From Arthrobacter jinronghuae (GTDB lineage Bacteria > Actinomycetota > Actinomycetes > Actinomycetales > Micrococcaceae), in contig NZ_CP104263.1 in NCBI RefSeq assembly GCF_025244825.1, positions 2,666,001 through 2,730,000 of the forward strand: 64,000 nucleotides of DNA, given 5' to 3'. The notes under the pieces were generated by a model, which worked only from the letters and a program-made list of their open reading frames with translations, searched no databases and was not told the origin of the DNA. This document shows positions 43,866 to 52,688 of this stretch, in pieces; position 1 is the first letter of the stretch; each line of letters starts with the position of its first letter. The position numbers were made by a program, and so were the translations under genes.

Positions 43866-45086
43866 GTGCCAGTATCCGAACCAGCTTCCGCATTGGAAGC
43901 ACAGGTGCTCCGTGCCCTGGACACTGTCCAGGACCCGGAACTGCGCCGGCCCATCACCGAACTCGGGATGCTCAAGGACGTACGGCTCGACGCCGAAGGC
44001 GGCGTGGTAGTCGACGTACTCCTCACGATCGCCGGCTGTCCGCTGCGGGAGACCATCACGGCCGACGTCGAGCGCGCGCTAGCCGCGGTGCCCGGAGTGA
44101 ACACTGTGGGCGTGAACCTGGACGTGATGACTCCCGAGCAGCGCAACGCGCTCAAGGACCGGCTGCGCGGCGGCGACCCGGTGCGGACCATCCCCTTCAA
44201 CCGCCCCGATTCGCTGACCCGCGTGTATGCAGTGGCCAGCGGCAAGGGCGGCGTGGGCAAGTCCAGCGTCACCGTCAACCTCGCGGCGGCCATGGCCTCG
44301 CTCGGGCTGCGGGTGGGAATTGTCGACGCCGACGTCCACGGATTCTCGGTTCCCGGCCTCCTTGGAATCACCCGGCCGCCCACCCGCGTGGACGAGATGA
44401 TCCTGCCGCCGGTGGCCTACGGCATCAAGACCATCTCCATTGGCATGTTCGTGGACGGCAACCAGCCGGTGGCCTGGCGCGGACCCATGCTGCACCGTGC
44501 CCTGGAGCAGTTCCTGACCGATGTGTATTTCGGGGACCTGGACGTGCTCTTCCTGGACCTGCCTCCCGGTACCGGAGATATCGCCATTTCCGTAGGGCAG
44601 CTCCTGCCGGGGTCGGAGATCCTGCTGGTTACCACGCCGCAGAGCGCCGCGGCGGACGTTGCCGAACGCGCCGGCAGCGTTGCCCGGCAGACCGGGCAGA
44701 AGGTCGCCGGCGTGATCGAGAACATGTCCTGGCTCGCACTGCCCGGCGGTGAGCGCCTGGAGATCTTCGGCTCCGGCGGAGGCGCCGCGGTGTCCGGCCG
44801 GCTGGGCGACACGCTGGGCTATCCGGTTCCGCTGCTGGGCAGCATCCCCCTCGACGTTGCCCTCCGTGAAGGCGGCGACGGCGGCCTGCCGGTAGTGCTG
44901 GCCGACGCTGCCGCCACGGTGGCGGATACAGGTGCGGTCAGTGCTGCTGACGGCGGTGTCGGCGCCGAGGGAACCACCCGGGAGGACGCAGAAACGGCCG
45001 CAGCCGAACTGCGGCGGATTGCCCGGGAGCTGGCACACCGGCCGCGCGGCCTGGCCGGACGCAGCCTCGGGGTCAGCCCGGTCTAG
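43866..45086 (+). CDS. mrp: Mrp/NBP35-family P-loop ATPase
   Basis: A 406-residue protein with an N-terminal MIP18/DUF59 domain (ALDTVQDPELRRPITELGM) and a ParA-like ATPase (deviant Walker A SGKGGVGKSSVTVNLA; switch DLPPGTGDIA). Family members carry Fe-S clusters to apo-proteins. The CxxC pair used for cluster binding in many Mrp proteins is missing: the region reads NMSWLALPGGERLEIFG. The GTG start is the first codon fitting the DUF59 domain; GGAGG lies 12 nt upstream inside the preceding gene. Confidence 0.92.
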   Translation: MPVSEPASALEAQVLRALDTVQDPELRRPITELGMLKDVRLDAEGGVVVDVLLTIAGCPLRETITADVERALAAVPGVNTVGVNLDVMTPEQRNALKDRLRGGDPVRTIPFNRPDSLTRVYAVASGKGGVGKSSVTVNLAAAMASLGLRVGIVDADVHGFSVPGLLGITRPPTRVDEMILPPVAYGIKTISIGMFVDGNQPVAWRGPMLHRALEQFLTDVYFGDLDVLFLDLPPGTGDIAISVGQLLPGSEILLVTTPQSAAADVAERAGSVARQTGQKVAGVIENMSWLALPGGERLEIFGSGGGAAVSGRLGDTLGYPVPLLGSIPLDVALREGGDGGLPVVLADAAATVADTGAVSAADGGVGAEGTTREDAETAAAELRRIARELAHRPRGLAGRSLGVSPV

Positions 45087-45116
45087 GCAGCGGGCGTGAC
45101 GGTTTAGCGGTGGCCG

Positions 45117-45569
45117 CTACGTTGCTTCGATGTCGAACGGTGCAGGCTGGCCCTCGGCGAGGCGTTCCAGCGGTTTCACCGCAGGCGGCCGGCTCGCTGC
45201 TGCTGACGCGGCAGCAGCTGCGGGTGCGGCAGAAGCCGCTGCCGGCTGGGCCGCCGGAACCGGAGGGGCGGGCGCTGCGGACGGCCGTCCGCTCACCGCT
45301 TTGGCGGCGTCGTCGAAATCATCCAGCAACGCTTCCTTAATGATGCGTCGCGGGTCGTACTGCCGTGGATCCAGCTTCCGCCAGTCCACTTCGTCAATCT
45401 CGGGGCCCACTTCTTCACGCAATTGCTCACGGGCGCCGGAGGCCATCCGACGCACTTCCCGCACCAGCCGGGCCAACTGCGAAGCGTATTCGGGCAGGCG
45501 TTCGGGACCTAGTATCACCACGGCGATTATTGCCAGAAGGATGAACTCGTAACCGTTGATTCCTACCAC
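45117..45569 (-). CDS. tatB: Twin-arginine translocase subunit TatB
   Basis: A 150-residue protein with one N-terminal membrane helix (GYEFILLAIIAVVILGPERLPEYA) carrying the Tat hinge motif GPERLP, then an amphipathic helix (ASQLARLVREVRRMASG) and an Ala/Pro-rich tail. That is TatB architecture, and the position beside the sigma/anti-sigma pair matches mycobacterial tatB. The GTG start is preceded by TAGTCT with a 6-nt spacer, so it has its own leaderless promoter. It acts with TatA and TatC, which are outside the window. Confidence 0.88.
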   Translation of the reverse strand: MVGINGYEFILLAIIAVVILGPERLPEYASQLARLVREVRRMASGAREQLREEVGPEIDEVDWRKLDPRQYDPRRIIKEALLDDFDDAAKAVSGRPSAAPAPPVPAAQPAAASAAPAAAAASAAASRPPAVKPLERLAEGQPAPFDIEAT

Positions 45570-45617
45570 TCTTGAAGACTACCTTTTCCCGGGAGCGGGG
45601 AGCCACTCGCTGCTCCC

Positions 45618-46550
45618 CTAGAGGCTCCAGCCCGTACGTGTGAACATGGAAAGGCCGCGGACAATGCGTTCCATCGGCTCGGAATCGCCGCCGGTGCGGG
45701 CGAGGCGGGCGGATTCGAGCAGGGAAAGCTCCTCCACCGCCCGGGGCAGCGATTTCTCCGGCTGGCTGGACTCGAAGGTGTAGGTGACGCTGCCGGCTGC
45801 CACGACCTTCTGGCCGGGATGCTCATCGGAACCGAAGACAGCCGGGCCGGCCTGCGACCCCGCAACCGAGAACCCGTCTTCCGAGACGGTCCGGCCGGTC
45901 ACGCCGTTGATCACGGGCTGGTGGTCCTCTCCCGGCAGCGGATGCTGTTCCACCAGCCGGAGTTGTTCCCCGTCAGCAGCAGCGAAGGTCATTTCGACGG
46001 CGGGACGCCCCTGGACCCGGAGGGAGCGGGCGGACTCCAGTTTCAAGCCCAGATCCGCCAGTTCGGGGCAGGTCCAGCCATGCGCACGAAGCAGCTGCAG
46101 CTGGTCCGCTCCAAGGTCGCCGCTTTGGGCAACTTCCTCCCAGCCGTCGGCCATGGCGGCACGCGCACCGGTCTGCGCCGGAACCTCGAGGATGCTGCCG
46201 GCAAAATAGGCACCGCCGAGCAGCACCGCCCCGGCTGCTGCTACCGCCCCGGCTGCGGCCAAGGCATGGCTGCGCCGGTCAAGGGTCTTGGCCGCCGCCC
46301 CGGACTGACGTCCTTCGGGTTCCGGGCAGCCGGACTGCAGTGCCGTCACCCGTCCCGCAATCCGGGCGGAAAGTTCAGGACCGGCATCGGGCACCCGGAA
46401 GGCACGCAGGCGGCTGCGCAGCCGGCGTTCCTCCGCGACCGCGGCGCGGCACGAGGCGCAGCGGGACAAGTGAGCGTCAATGGCCTGCTCGCGCTGCGGG
46501 GTTGTTTCGCCGTCGATGTAGTTCCGTAAATGCCGTGTGGGGTGTCGCAC
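45618..46550 (-). CDS. Zinc-finger anti-sigma factor (RseA-like)
   Basis: A 310-residue membrane anti-sigma factor. The cytoplasmic N-terminus has the zinc-binding anti-sigma motif HLSRCASC (His27, Cys31, Cys34). One membrane helix follows (LAAAGAVAAAGAVLLGGAYF, near residue 100), then an external domain of about 190 residues that could sense envelope stress. The GTG start lies 3 nt after the sigma factor stop, so stoichiometric production is expected. It should hold the neighbouring sigma factor inactive until released or cleaved. Confidence 0.9.
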   Translation of the reverse strand: MRHPTRHLRNYIDGETTPQREQAIDAHLSRCASCRAAVAEERRLRSRLRAFRVPDAGPELSARIAGRVTALQSGCPEPEGRQSGAAAKTLDRRSHALAAAGAVAAAGAVLLGGAYFAGSILEVPAQTGARAAMADGWEEVAQSGDLGADQLQLLRAHGWTCPELADLGLKLESARSLRVQGRPAVEMTFAAADGEQLRLVEQHPLPGEDHQPVINGVTGRTVSEDGFSVAGSQAGPAVFGSDEHPGQKVVAAGSVTYTFESSQPEKSLPRAVEELSLLESARLARTGGDSEPMERIVRGLSMFTRTGWSL

Positions 46551-46553
46551 TAT

Positions 46554-47162
46554 TCAGCTGGCTCCCGCAACTCGGGGCAGTTTGAGCAGTGAACGGGCGG
46601 CCGGGGGCACCTGCGGGTCCCGGTGGGCGAGCTTTTCCTTCAGCATTGCCCGGCCGCGGTGGATCCGGGACCGGACGGTGCCCAGCTTGACGTCCAATAC
46701 GCGGGCAACCTCGTCGTAGGAAAGCCCCTCCAGATCGCACAGGACAACCGCGGCGCGGAAGTCCGGCGGCAGCTCCTCCAGGGCGCGGGCGATGTCCACG
46801 TCGAGGTTATTGAATTCGAAGCTTCGTTCGGGGCCTGGCCCGTTGCTGGGCAGCTTGCTGGAGGTTTCCTCGGTCATGCCGTCGAAACGGATCCGGCTGC
46901 GCCGCCGGGCCTGGTCCAGGAATAGGTTGGTGGTGATGCGGTGCAGCCAGCCGTCGAGGGTGCCGGGCTGGAAGTTGGCCAGCGAGCGGAAAACCCGGAC
47001 GAAGACTTCCTGGGTCAGGTCCTCGGCATCATGTTTGTTTCCGGTCAGCCGATAGGCCAGCCGGTATACCTTCGCCGAGTGTGCCTGGACCACTTCCTCC
47101 CAAGTGGGACGTACCCACTCCCCAGCCATGTCCGCGGCTGCTGTGTCCGGCGTCGTTGCCAT
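46554..47162 (-). CDS. sigE: ECF RNA polymerase sigma factor SigE
   Basis: A 202-residue group 4 sigma factor. Region 2 is visible in VYRLAYRLTGNKHDAEDLTQEVFVRVF-like sequence near residue 30 (core DAEDLTQEVFVRVF) with GWLHRITTNLFLDQARR after it. Region 4 includes ALEELPPDFRAAVVLCDLE and the helix-turn-helix LSYDEVARVLDVKLGTVRSR. The ATG with AAGGAGGAAGACT directly upstream is chosen over a longer frame. The linked anti-sigma factor, tatB and divergent O-methyltransferase match the SigE neighbourhood of mycobacteria. Confidence 0.94.
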   Translation of the reverse strand: MATTPDTAAADMAGEWVRPTWEEVVQAHSAKVYRLAYRLTGNKHDAEDLTQEVFVRVFRSLANFQPGTLDGWLHRITTNLFLDQARRRSRIRFDGMTEETSSKLPSNGPGPERSFEFNNLDVDIARALEELPPDFRAAVVLCDLEGLSYDEVARVLDVKLGTVRSRIHRGRAMLKEKLAHRDPQVPPAARSLLKLPRVAGAS

Positions 47163-47445
47163 AGTCTTCCTCCTTCCTTCCAACCTGCGTGCCATCAGTG
47201 CAGCCGGTGCAGTCCCGGTGTGCCCCGAGCATTTCCCGTAGGGTGCAAGGAATCCGGGTGGGCCCAAAGTTGTCCGGAGGGCCATTTATCACCGATTAAC
47301 AATGTTTACGCATCAATCTGGGAGTTGGCTGTTAGCACGCCTTTAGTACTGGGACAAGGCAGCACTGCAGTGCGTACCCGGTTATGCCTCCGTTGGCCTT
47401 AAGCTTGACTGAGCAGGAATTCCTCCGGACCGAAAGTGAAACCCC
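47163..47445. promoter_or_regulatory. Divergent intergenic region sigE / O-methyltransferase
   Basis: The 283-bp gap has the strong sigE ribosome-binding site at its left end. TAAGCT (47400-47405) is a possible -10 for the O-methyltransferase gene. I looked for a GGAAC...GTT-type ECF promoter for sigE autoregulation and did not find a convincing one. An AT-richer patch lies around 47284-47320. Confidence 0.3.
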
Positions 47446-48081
47446 ATGCGCGCCGACAAGCAGACCAGTTGGTCCTACACGGAGGCCCTGCCTACCGAGG
47501 ATGAGGTCCTGATCCGTGCGCGCGAACGGTCCTACGAGCTGGGCGTCAGTGCCGTATCCAGCGGCGTAGGCGCCGCGTTGACCGTACTGGCGGCTGCGAG
47601 CAAGGCCACCACGGTAGTGGAAGTCGGCACCGGAGCAGGTGTTTCGGGCGTCTGCCTGCTGCGCGGCCTGGGCCGCAACGCGGTGCTCACCACCATCGAT
47701 TCCGACGTCGACCACCTCCGTGCGGCCCGCGAGGCCTATGCGGAGGCCGGCATTCCGGGCAACCGGACCCGCACCATCTCCGGCCGGGCGGCCGAGGTAC
47801 TCCCCCGCCTCACGGACGCCGCCTACGACATGGTGTTCATCGACGCAGACAAGCCCTCCTTCCCGCTCTACGTGAACCAGGCGGTGCGGCTCCTCAAGCG
47901 CGGCGGCCTGCTGGTGGTCAATGACGCACTGGACCACGGCAAGGTCGCGGATCCGGCTGTCCGGGAAGCCACCACCAACACCATGCGCAAGGTAGGCAAG
48001 GCCATCCGGGAGAACGAAGACCTCGCCTCGGCCCTGCTGCCCACCGGTGACGGCCTTCTGCTGGCCGTGAAAACCGCTTAG
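47446..48081 (+). CDS. Class I SAM-dependent O-methyltransferase
   Basis: A 211-residue methyltransferase. Motif I is VVEVGTGAGVSGVCLLRGL, the acidic residue binding SAM ribose is in TTIDSDVDHL, and DMVFIDADKPSF carries the metal-binding aspartates typical of catechol/caffeoyl-CoA-type O-methyltransferases. It is divergent from sigE, as is its mycobacterial counterpart (Rv1220c in my recollection). The methyl acceptor is unknown. A ribosome-binding site is not obvious. Confidence 0.9.
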   Translation: MRADKQTSWSYTEALPTEDEVLIRARERSYELGVSAVSSGVGAALTVLAAASKATTVVEVGTGAGVSGVCLLRGLGRNAVLTTIDSDVDHLRAAREAYAEAGIPGNRTRTISGRAAEVLPRLTDAAYDMVFIDADKPSFPLYVNQAVRLLKRGGLLVVNDALDHGKVADPAVREATTNTMRKVGKAIRENEDLASALLPTGDGLLLAVKTA

Positions 48082-48131
48082 CCAACCTCACCAAAGCGGC
48101 CCGCACCCAGGGCTCCCAGGAAAGGTGCCAC

Positions 48132-48902
48132 ATGATCGAGATCCTCAACCCTGACGAGTTGTCCCGTGCAAGGCAGACGGGTGCCCTGGTCGCTGACATC
48201 CTGCAGTCGATCAAGGCCCGCAGCACGGTGGGAACCAACCTGTTGGACATCGACAGGTGGGCCAGGGCCATGATCACCGAGGCCGGTGCCAAGTCCTGTT
48301 ACGTCGACTATGCGCCGTCCTTCGGGCGCGGGCCGTTTGGCCACTACATCTGCACCTCCGTCAACGACGCCGTGCTGCACGGGCTTCCGCACGACTACGC
48401 GCTGGCCGACGGCGACCTGCTGACACTGGACCTCGCGGTATCACTCAGGGGAATCGTTGCCGACTCCGCCATCACGTTCATCGTCGGCAATGCCCCGTCC
48501 CCGGAGAGCGCCGCGATGATCGCCGTGACCGAACGGGCCCTTGCCGCCGGAATTGCGACGGCCCGTCCCGGCGCCCGCATCGGGGACATTTCCTTTGCCA
48601 TTGGAACAGTCCTCACCGATGCGGGATATCCGGTCAATACCGAGTTCGGCGGGCACGGCGTCGGTTCCACGATGCACCAGGACCCGCACATCGCGAACTC
48701 CGGGCGGCCGGGCCGCGGCTACAAGCTGCGCCCCGGACTGCTGCTGGCCCTGGAACCGTGGGTCATGGCGGACACCGCAGAATTAGTGACCGACGCCGAC
48801 GGGTGGACCCTGCGCAGCGCAACAGGCTGCCGGACGGCGCACAGCGAGCACACGATCGCCATCACCGATGACGGGGCCGAGATCCTCACACTGCCGAAGT
48901 AA
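48132..48902 (+). CDS. map: Type I methionine aminopeptidase
   Basis: A 256-residue M24A enzyme that removes the initiator methionine from nascent proteins. The five metal ligands are in LTLDLAVSLRGIVADSAITF (two Asp), GGHGVGSTMHQDPHI (His), LALEPWVM (Glu) and HSEHTIAIT (Glu). AAGGTG lies 5 nt before the ATG. There is no N-terminal zinc-finger or SH3-binding extension. It follows the O-methyltransferase after 50 nt and may be co-transcribed. Confidence 0.93.
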   Translation: MIEILNPDELSRARQTGALVADILQSIKARSTVGTNLLDIDRWARAMITEAGAKSCYVDYAPSFGRGPFGHYICTSVNDAVLHGLPHDYALADGDLLTLDLAVSLRGIVADSAITFIVGNAPSPESAAMIAVTERALAAGIATARPGARIGDISFAIGTVLTDAGYPVNTEFGGHGVGSTMHQDPHIANSGRPGRGYKLRPGLLLALEPWVMADTAELVTDADGWTLRSATGCRTAHSEHTIAITDDGAEILTLPK

Positions 48903-48922
48903 CGGCTATACCGCTGCTGCTG

Positions 48923-50560
48923 TCAGGCGGTCCGGCCCAAGCCGGCAAGATAGGACAGCAGCAGACGCACGCCGAAGCCCGTCGCTCCCTTGGTGAGTTC
49001 CCGGCTGTCCTTGTTGGCACGTGCAGGTCCGGCGATGTCGATATGTGCCCACGGGACGCCGCCGGTGAATTTCTCCAGGAACAGGGCGGCAACAATCGCA
49101 CCGGCGCCGAATTTTGCCTGCACCGGCGCAATGTGGGAAACGTCGGCAATGTCGGAGTCCAGCACAAAGCCGTACTCCGCCACCAGCGGCAGCTGCCACA
49201 CGGCGTCGCCGGAGGCCTTCCCTGCCGCCTCCAACCGGGTGAGCAGCCCCGGCGCGTTGCCGAACAGCGCTGCGTGGTGCATGCCGAGTCCCAGGGCCGC
49301 CGCACCGGTAAGGGTGGCGACGTCCACCAGCACGTCCGGGGCCAGCTCGGCGGCGGCATAGGCCATCGCATCGGCCAGGACCATCCGGCCCTCGGCATCG
49401 GTGTTGCCCACTTCGACAGTGGTCCCGTTGTAGGTGGTCACGACGTCGGCAGGCCGGTAGGAGGCTGCACCGATGGCGTTCTCAGCCAAAGCCAGCACCA
49501 CGGTGACCTTTACGGGCAGCTTCAACGCGGCTGCAGCCTCGGCCACGGCCAGGACCGCTGCCGCACCGGCCATGTCCGTCTTCATGGTCATCATGGCATC
49601 CCGCGGCTTAAGCGAGATTCCACCGGAATCGAACGTAATGCCCTTGCCCACCAGGACAACGTGCGGCACGTCCCCGCCGTCGGGCTGGTAGGTGGCCTCG
49701 ACCAGCCGCGGCGGATGCTCGGATCCGCCGCCTACTGCCAGCAGCCCGCCGAATCCTTCGGCGCGCAGCTCGAACTCGCCGCGGACCCGAACCGTGAGCC
49801 CGCTGCGCCCGGCAATCGCCCGTGCCTGCTCCGCCATCCAGTCCGGCGTAGCCGTCTCGGCCGGCGTGTTGGTCAGGTCGCGGGCCATCCACACTGCCTG
49901 TGCGGTAACCGTGGCACGTTCGGCTGCGGCAGCATCCAGTCCGGTCAGTTCAAGGTGTGCCGCAATCGGTGCCGGCGGTTCGGTGATACCCGCACGCGGC
50001 GGCCGGTAACCGCCGAGCAGGAAGCCCTCAAGGAAAGCTTCCTGCGCGGACGGTTTCAGCCCGTCCACCACGCTTCCGCGTACCCGCTTGGCGCCCATGG
50101 TGGCACGGGCCAACGCGGCACCGGCACGCCGCAGGGCAGGCTCCGACTCGTCGCCGGCACCCACGTAAATCAGTTTTCCGGGCAGGTCCGCAGCATCGCG
50201 GGGCGGCTCGATCACAAGGATCTCCCCTGCCCTGCCGGTAACTTTCGCGCTGCGTGCCCGGTCGGCGATGTCGGCGCCGTACCGCAGCGCCGCTTCGACG
50301 GCGCCGCGCCGCGGCTGGGGAACCGGGTTTACTGCCTCGTCGGCGTCTTCGGGACCGGAGCCGGCCGGCGCAGGGGTCATGGCCACTGCCAGGACGTCGA
50401 CGCCTTCAGCCGGGACCGGATGCAGTCCGCTTCCCGACTCCGCCTTTCCAGTCCGTGCATTCAACGCGGCCAGGGCAGTGACTCCCGGCAGCGTTGCGGT
50501 GACGTAAGGCGACGCCGGAGCGGATCCGGTCCGGTCTGATGGCTTCGGAGGCAGCTGCAT
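48923..50560 (-). CDS. pepA: Leucyl aminopeptidase PepA (M17)
   Basis: A 545-residue M17 aminopeptidase. The catalytic domain has VGKGITFDSGGISLKPRDA (Lys and Asp metal ligands) and the family signature NTDAEGRMVLADAM. The first 200 residues are the poorly conserved N-terminal domain. It hydrolyses N-terminal residues of peptides and may bind DNA in some bacteria. TAGCCT lies 7 nt before the ATG, and the TAG of that box is the stop codon of the upstream DUF3117 gene. Confidence 0.95.
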   Translation of the reverse strand: MQLPPKPSDRTGSAPASPYVTATLPGVTALAALNARTGKAESGSGLHPVPAEGVDVLAVAMTPAPAGSGPEDADEAVNPVPQPRRGAVEAALRYGADIADRARSAKVTGRAGEILVIEPPRDAADLPGKLIYVGAGDESEPALRRAGAALARATMGAKRVRGSVVDGLKPSAQEAFLEGFLLGGYRPPRAGITEPPAPIAAHLELTGLDAAAAERATVTAQAVWMARDLTNTPAETATPDWMAEQARAIAGRSGLTVRVRGEFELRAEGFGGLLAVGGGSEHPPRLVEATYQPDGGDVPHVVLVGKGITFDSGGISLKPRDAMMTMKTDMAGAAAVLAVAEAAAALKLPVKVTVVLALAENAIGAASYRPADVVTTYNGTTVEVGNTDAEGRMVLADAMAYAAAELAPDVLVDVATLTGAAALGLGMHHAALFGNAPGLLTRLEAAGKASGDAVWQLPLVAEYGFVLDSDIADVSHIAPVQAKFGAGAIVAALFLEKFTGGVPWAHIDIAGPARANKDSRELTKGATGFGVRLLLSYLAGLGRTA

Positions 50561-50570
50561 GAATTAAAGG

Positions 50571-50738
50571 CTAGCCCGTAACGCCCAGAAGGCAGTCTTT
50601 CAGCTTGCCTGCTTCTTCCACATTCAGCTCAACCACCAGGCGTCCGCCGCCGTCTATCGGCACCCTCAAGATGAGGCTGCGCCCCTCCTTTGTAACCTCC
50701 ATGGGACCGTCGCCCGTCCTTGGTTTCATCGCAGCCAT
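50571..50738 (-). CDS. DUF3117 small protein (55 aa)
   Basis: A short frame encodes 55 residues beginning MAAMKPRTGDGPMEVTKEGR and continuing through GGGRLVVELNVEEAGKL, which matches the conserved actinobacterial DUF3117 family (Rv1211 in mycobacteria as I recall). A purine-rich AAAGGGG lies 8-12 nt upstream. It has a beta-strand-rich, acidic composition and no membrane segment. Function is unknown. It ends 10 nt before pepA starts. Confidence 0.9.
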   Translation of the reverse strand: MAAMKPRTGDGPMEVTKEGRSLILRVPIDGGGRLVVELNVEEAGKLKDCLLGVTG

Positions 50739-50884
50739 TTCGAGATTCCCCTTTCACAGCGCCCGGTTTAACCGGATCACCTGTAATCCGCTGCCGATGG
50801 AAGTAAAATATCCGCCCGGCAATTGCTGTCATTATTCCGTACAAGTACCGGGCAAACGAAATTTCGTGTGTCGCGGGCCACAAA

Positions 50885-52090
50885 TCAGGGTGGATAGTCC
50901 CCTCCGCCGGGTAATTGCGTCCACCGCCAAAGCCACACCACCCAGACGATCTGCAGGACTGCGAACGCAACCGCGACGGTCCCCCGGTAGGCCCTGGACC
51001 GGCTAAGCCAGGCGGTGGCAAGCGCCAGCGGAAACAGCGGCAGCAGAAGGCGGAACGTGCTGGTCTGCGGGTTCAGGAACACCAGCAGGTAAAGCAGATA
51101 GCTTGCACACCACAGCTGCAGTTCCAGCCCGAGCCGCCGGACGGGCGGGGACATCAGGTAGAGCGCGGCGCCTGCCACCAGCACCACCAGCGCCACGGGT
51201 CCGAACAGCGGCCCCAGGAGGTGCTGGGACATGGTGAGCCAGGGTTTGAAGGGAACCAGGTCCCCGAAGCGCCAGGCGCTCTCCGTGTCCGTGTAGGCGC
51301 GGATGTCCGAGGTGGCAGCCCATGCGATGACCGGCCAGGCCAGCGCGGAGAAACCGGCCGCCGCAGTCAGGACGGTCAGCCGCCACGCCTGACCGGCTGG
51401 GAACGGCACCTGCCCGCGTCGCAGGAACCGCACAACCAGCACCAGCCCGACCGCGAGCGCGAAGGGAACGCCCACCGGCCGGGAGAGACACATCAGGGCC
51501 ACCACCGGGATGGCGGTGAGGTAGCGCCCCGACAGGAAGAGGTACAGGGCCCCGGCAAGAAGCAGCAGGTTCAGTGACTCGGCGTAGGGGATCTGCAGGA
51601 TCGGGGACACGGGGAAGACCGCCACGAAGAGCACTCCCCACATGGCGGTGCCTTTCCCTGCCCGCAGCCGGAAGAGCCGGTAAATGACAAGTGCTGCGGC
51701 AAAGCCCGCCAACGTGGCCGCCACGGGGGCCAGGACGTTCCAGCCCAGGCCCGTTACGGCGTCGAGCGCCCGCACCAGCATCGGGAACAGAGCATAGAAG
51801 GCCCACTCGTTCTCCACGGCATTGCCCGCCGCATCCCGCGGAACGCTGTCGGGATAACCGTCGGAGAAGATCCGGAAGTACCACTCGGCGTCCCAGATGT
51901 TGATGAAGTCCCAGTACGCCGGCGATGCGTCCCACCACGGGCCCGCCGGCTGGAACCGGGCGGTGGCGGCGAGCACGGCGTAGGAGAAGAGGCGGGCCGC
52001 CAACCACAAGGCGAGGACCTGGAGGTACCACGGCCACCGCTGGACGGCGGCAGCGGCACGGCCCGGCGCCGTCTTTGCCCGGAGGTTCAC
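50885..52090 (-). CDS. GT-C-type polytopic glycosyltransferase (mannosyltransferase-like)
   Basis: A membrane protein of about 401 residues with ten or so hydrophobic helices. An acidic loop after the first helix contains WDFINIWDAEWYFRIFSDGY, the WDAxWY-type motif of PIG-V-like and other GT-C glycosyltransferases that use polyprenyl-phosphate sugars. It probably adds mannose or another sugar to a lipid or protein at the outer face of the membrane. I chose the GTG with AAAGG 8 nt upstream, 19 nt after the tag stop; in-frame ATGs at 52120 and 52150 would overlap tag and lack a ribosome-binding site. Confidence 0.78.
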   Translation of the reverse strand: MNLRAKTAPGRAAAAVQRWPWYLQVLALWLAARLFSYAVLAATARFQPAGPWWDASPAYWDFINIWDAEWYFRIFSDGYPDSVPRDAAGNAVENEWAFYALFPMLVRALDAVTGLGWNVLAPVAATLAGFAAALVIYRLFRLRAGKGTAMWGVLFVAVFPVSPILQIPYAESLNLLLLAGALYLFLSGRYLTAIPVVALMCLSRPVGVPFALAVGLVLVVRFLRRGQVPFPAGQAWRLTVLTAAAGFSALAWPVIAWAATSDIRAYTDTESAWRFGDLVPFKPWLTMSQHLLGPLFGPVALVVLVAGAALYLMSPPVRRLGLELQLWCASYLLYLLVFLNPQTSTFRLLLPLFPLALATAWLSRSRAYRGTVAVAFAVLQIVWVVWLWRWTQLPGGGDYPP

Positions 52091-52109
52091 GGAGGACCTT
52101 TCAGCTGAT

Positions 52110-52688
52110 TCAGTTTCCATGGCGCACCCAGCAGGAGTCGAGGTGGTCATTGACGTAGCCGGTCGCCTGCATCATCGCGTAGGCGGTGATGGGCCCGACA
52201 AACCGGAAGCCCCGTTTTTTCAGCTCCTTGGCCAGCGCGGCGGACTCCGTCGTAGCGGACGGGACCTCGGCCAGTGTCTGCGGCGCGGGCCGGTCGGCCG
52301 GAGCGCGGTACCGGTCCAGCAGGCTGCCGAGGCCTTCATTCTCCGGCAGCTTCACCAGTGCACGGGCGTTGTTGATCACCGCATCGATTTTGGCGGCGTT
52401 TCGCACAATGCCGGCATCGGACATCAGCCGCGCCCGGTCGGCGTCGTCAAAGGCCGCCACCGCCTCCGGGTCGAAACCGGCGAACGCGGCGCGGAACGCC
52501 TCACGCTTGCGCAGGATGGTGATCCAGCTGAGGCCGGATTGGAAGGCTTCCAGGCTCAGGCGCTCGAAGAGGGCAGCCTCGCCCTCCACGGCACGCCCCC
52601 ATTCCGTGTCGTGATAGTGCTGGTAGTCCTCGCTGGCCAGCGCCCAGCCGCAGCGCAGCCGCCCGTCCGCGCCCAGCACGGCAGTCAA
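52110..52688 (-). CDS. tag: DNA-3-methyladenine glycosylase I
   Basis: A 192-residue base-excision glycosylase of the Tag family that removes N3-methyladenine. Zinc ligands typical of Tag are visible: RCGWA near the N-terminus, YHDTEWG, and SCWVRH at the C-terminus. The active-site glutamate is in HDTEWGRAV, and FERLSLEAFQSGLSWITIL is the family signature. The start overlaps the stop of the DivIVA-like gene (ATGA). It is a second alkylation-repair gene in the window besides the ATL gene. Confidence 0.94.
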   Translation of the reverse strand: MTAVLGADGRLRCGWALASEDYQHYHDTEWGRAVEGEAALFERLSLEAFQSGLSWITILRKREAFRAAFAGFDPEAVAAFDDADRARLMSDAGIVRNAAKIDAVINNARALVKLPENEGLGSLLDRYRAPADRPAPQTLAEVPSATTESAALAKELKKRGFRFVGPITAYAMMQATGYVNDHLDSCWVRHGN

